Shown: positions 14,601 through 15,644 of the stretch, one piece after another
Layout: every line of letters begins with the position of its first letter
Position numbering within the stretch: position 1 is the stretch's first letter
Assembly (NCBI GenBank): GCA_038227745.1
Contig: JBBRPS010000147.1
Coordinates: 1-15,644, forward strand
Length of the DNA stretch: 15,644 bases
Direction of reading: 5' to 3'
DNA from: DASPXY01 sp038227745
GTDB taxonomy: Bacteria; Planctomycetota; Planctomycetia; Gemmatales; Gemmataceae
Translations under genes and position numbers: made by a program
Notes under the pieces: generated by a model
Told to the model about the DNA's origin: nothing
Databases searched by the model: none
The model's input: only the letters and a program-made list of their open reading frames with translations

Positions 14601-15281
14601 TGTCCCCGTACCCGACCCGTATTTAAAGATGCGGGCCTCTCGGACCCACAGGTCCATGATGCCGCCTTCGTTCACCAGGTCGTCCTGGATAGCTTGTATA
14701 AAACATGCGTGTGGAGCTGGCCGCTCGTAGGCGGACGTCGAGCGCTTCACCTCCTCCGTCTGCGGCTCGACGTAGTAGTGCCCCTGCGGCGGCCCCTCGA
14801 TGCCGTACGCCCAGTTCAGCCCGGTGTTGAACCACTGCGGACTGTTCGGCGCCGCCATCTGCCCCGCGAGCATGTGGCACGTCTCGTCGTAGAACGCCCG
14901 CGCGTCGGCCTCGCTGTCGAAGTAGCCGCCCTTCCAGCCCCAGTACGCCCAGCAGCCCGCCAGGCGGCGGAACACCTGCCGCGCGTCCGTCTCCTGGCCG
15001 GTGCTGGGGTCGCCCTCGGCGGCCCGGCTGCGCTGCAGCCACTCCGGCACGCCGGCCTCGGCGACGCGCTCGGACTTCTCGGGCAGGCCGGCCTTACGGA
15101 AGTACTTCTGCGCCAGGACGTCCACCGCGACCTGCGACCACGACTCGGGCGCCAGCAGATCCTTCATCTCGAACACCACCGACCCGTCGGGGTTGGTGAT
15201 GCGCGACGTGCGCGCCACGAACGTGAAGGCGGCAAAGGGGTCCTGGCCCGCGACGGTGTAACGACGGGGAATCTGCAGCAT
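11700..15281 (-). CDS. nrdJ: Vitamin B12-dependent ribonucleotide reductase (class II)
   Basis: 1193 residues, within the long NrdJ form. It reduces ribonucleotides to deoxyribonucleotides using adenosylcobalamin to make the thiyl radical, so no NrdB partner is needed and none is seen. Visible landmarks are C193 (PHACFIQA) and C490 (TACNLSSLNL), the redox pair; N477, C479 and E481 in NPCGE, the radical cysteine site; the GSGTGTNFSA, SGGTTRRAAKM and APTGTI motifs; a TSCPD-type domain around residues 960-1080; and a C-terminal six-cysteine zinc-ribbon-like tail (CGEC ... CLKCDTC ... GCS) that probably relays electrons from thioredoxin. No intein or ATP-cone is apparent. The ATG at 15281 begins MLQIPRRYTVAGQDPF; it has no strong Shine-Dalgarno. 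Codon use shifts sharply to A/T-ended codons at several active-site motifs. Monocistronic with its own terminator. Confidence 0.95.
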   Translation of the reverse strand: MLQIPRRYTVAGQDPFAAFTFVARTSRITNPDGSVVFEMKDLLAPESWSQVAVDVLAQKYFRKAGLPEKSERVAEAGVPEWLQRSRAAEGDPSTGQETDARQVFRRLAGCWAYWGWKGGYFDSEADARAFYDETCHMLAGQMAAPNSPQWFNTGLNWAYGIEGPPQGHYYVEPQTEEVKRSTSAYERPAPHACFIQAIQDDLVNEGGIMDLWVREARIFKYGSGTGTNFSALRAEGEPLSGGGKSSGLMSFLKIGDRAAGAIKSGGTTRRAAKMVVLDLDHPDIESFVNWKVVEEQKVASLVTGSKLLNRHLNAILRACHRWPRAEDRFDRDRNQELRKAIAEAQAALVPANYIERVLHLGKQGFTALKFEEYDTDWTSKAYQTVSGQNSNNSVRVSDEFMEAVQKDAPWHLYWRTEKEKAKREGRAPRPHKTLQARELWEEIAYAAWACADPGLQFDTTINEWHTCPADGRINASNPCGEYNFLDNTACNLSSLNLLRFYSAKSGRFDVDSFRHATRLWTLILEISVYMAQFPSVTVAQKSYDFRTLGLGYANMGALLMVQGLPYDSPEGRAQCGAISALMHAASYATSAEIAAGVGPFPRFQHNRDAMLRVVRNHRRAAYNVPPEEYEGLTIPPVGIDDKYCPDYLLKAARAESDRMVELGEKHGYRNAQVSCIAPTGTIALVMDCDTTGVEPDFALVKFKKLAGGGYFKIINASTPPALERLGYTPRQIEDVVRYCRGTGTLHGCPHVNRASLKAKGFTDEILKRVEGLLPGAFDLSFVFNRWTIGDDFLRERLGLAQEQLEAPGFDVLIAFGFSRAQVNEANAYVCGSMTIEGAPHLKPEHYPVFDCANKCGRFGQRFLSAEAHIRMMAAAQPFVSGAISKTINMPHEATIEDVKNAYLLSWQLMLKANALYRDGSKLSQPLNTVIDAVEPEAAAEETKAEPVRIAERIVHRYIARRRRLPDRRAGYTQKARIGNHKIYLRTGEYVDGQLGEIFVDMHKEGAAFRSMTNCFAIAISLGLQHGVPLDEFVDAFVFTRFEPNGMVQGNPHIKMTTSIIDYIFRELAITYLGRHDLAHVEEEDLRGDALHREEGEPEFVGEEVVSERIFEPKPVAKAFATPRSEHLHPLPENGNGHKTAVKPAGLSTREEKVRLARLKGYEGDPCGECGQLTLVRNGACLKCDTCGATTGCS

Positions 15282-15644
15282 GGGGCAAACACGTTTTGAT
15301 GGGGATGAACTCGGTGGTCTTCCTCGCTGGTGAGGAACTTAATGATCCAACCCACCAGGTCAGTTGTCCAGGGCCGAGGAAGCAAAACCCATAAGAAGGC
15401 CTGGCCTGCCGCTGTCATCTCCCGTATAATCCATTCCCTATGCGTTTTTCGCAAACCCGACGCCCCGGGATCGCCGCTTGCGAAATCTCTCTAAATGTTA
15501 TTCGGCCTCGGTCATCGTTTCGGCCATCTGCCAAACCGGCAGGCGTGCAAGCCGTCGCGGTTCCTTGCCACAACCAGCGTCCCGCCTTCCGCTTGCGTCG
15601 TCAGTTGACAAGCGCCGAAAAGTCGGCGCCCAACTTTCGGCGCC
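15282..15644. promoter_or_regulatory. Leader and upstream region of nrdJ; no gene
   Basis: No protein gene is supported. On the minus strand TTGCGA (15449-15454) and TATACG (15423-15428) are promoter-like but 20 bases apart, so weak. I found neither a convincing NrdR box nor cobalamin-riboswitch consensus elements. Near 15320-15337 TTCCTC and GAGGAA form a hairpin, within a larger GGTGG ... CCACC pairing (to about 15357), which would lie in the nrdJ leader. Confidence 0.4.
15612..15643. repeat. Inverted repeat around GGCGCC at the window edge
   Basis: GCGCCGAAA (15612-15620) and TTTCGGCGC (15635-15643) are perfect inverted repeats. The loop contains another GGCGCC. TTGACA at 15604-15609 precedes it on the plus strand. 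It may be an operator or a hairpin belonging to a unit beyond the window. Confidence 0.5.

Noticed and set aside
15164..15454. 96-codon minus-strand frame overlapping the nrdJ start (MRKTHREWIIREM...)
   Set aside because: There is no convincing ribosome binding site, its second half is out of frame inside nrdJ, and there is no domain. Its first part might be a leader peptide, but nothing supports it.
15282..15644. Cobalamin riboswitch upstream of nrdJ
   Set aside because: I looked for the conserved B12-box type sequences and found none by eye; only generic hairpins are present.

Overview
The window looks like a chromosomal segment of a high-GC planctomycete, probably Gemmataceae-like. The evidence is the G/C-ended codon use together with a Tat-exported DUF1501 protein, a DUF1570-like HExxH protein, a B12-dependent class II ribonucleotide reductase and several secreted or membrane proteins of no recognised family. 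No rRNA, tRNA, CRISPR array, transposase or phage gene was seen. The taxonomic call is inference from gene content.

Layout. 1-262: a long imperfect palindrome and a second repeat block that runs up to the ribosome binding site of the first gene. 276-1745: exported gluzincin-type (DUF1570-like) protein, closed by a palindromic terminator. 1791-2493: about 700 bases with no convincing gene. 2494-3273: FliA/WhiG-type sigma factor. It converges on a DUF1501 gene (3414-4754, minus), and each has its own strong terminator. 5030-6585: a translationally coupled pair, a YprB-like DEDDy nuclease and an RraA-like protein, followed at once by another palindromic repeat element. 6922-7326: a small secreted Tyr/Pro/Ala/Val repeat protein. 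7487-7627 (minus): a 46-residue very basic protein with its own terminator. 8024-10267: a GAF-PAS-HisKA-HATPase-REC hybrid histidine kinase. 10381-11286 (minus): a four-helix membrane protein preceded by a 39-residue one-helix peptide. 11700-15281 (minus): nrdJ, with a 23-base-arm terminator. 15282-15644: a leader or intergenic region with inverted repeats and no gene.

The genes do not form one pathway; this is mostly a row of short, separately terminated units. The best-linked groups are the nuclease/RraA pair (GTGA stop/start overlap) and the small-peptide/four-helix pair on the minus strand.

The most unusual signals are two families of dispersed palindromic repeats and patches of A/T-ended codons in nrdJ. 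One repeat family, with core GCCCACGGGT, has three copies. Two of these lie between genes and the third is read as the C-terminal codons of the nuclease. The other is a larger MITE-like family next to gene ends. The nrdJ patches fall on the catalytic-cysteine and other invariant motifs, at least one of which is a known intein insertion point.
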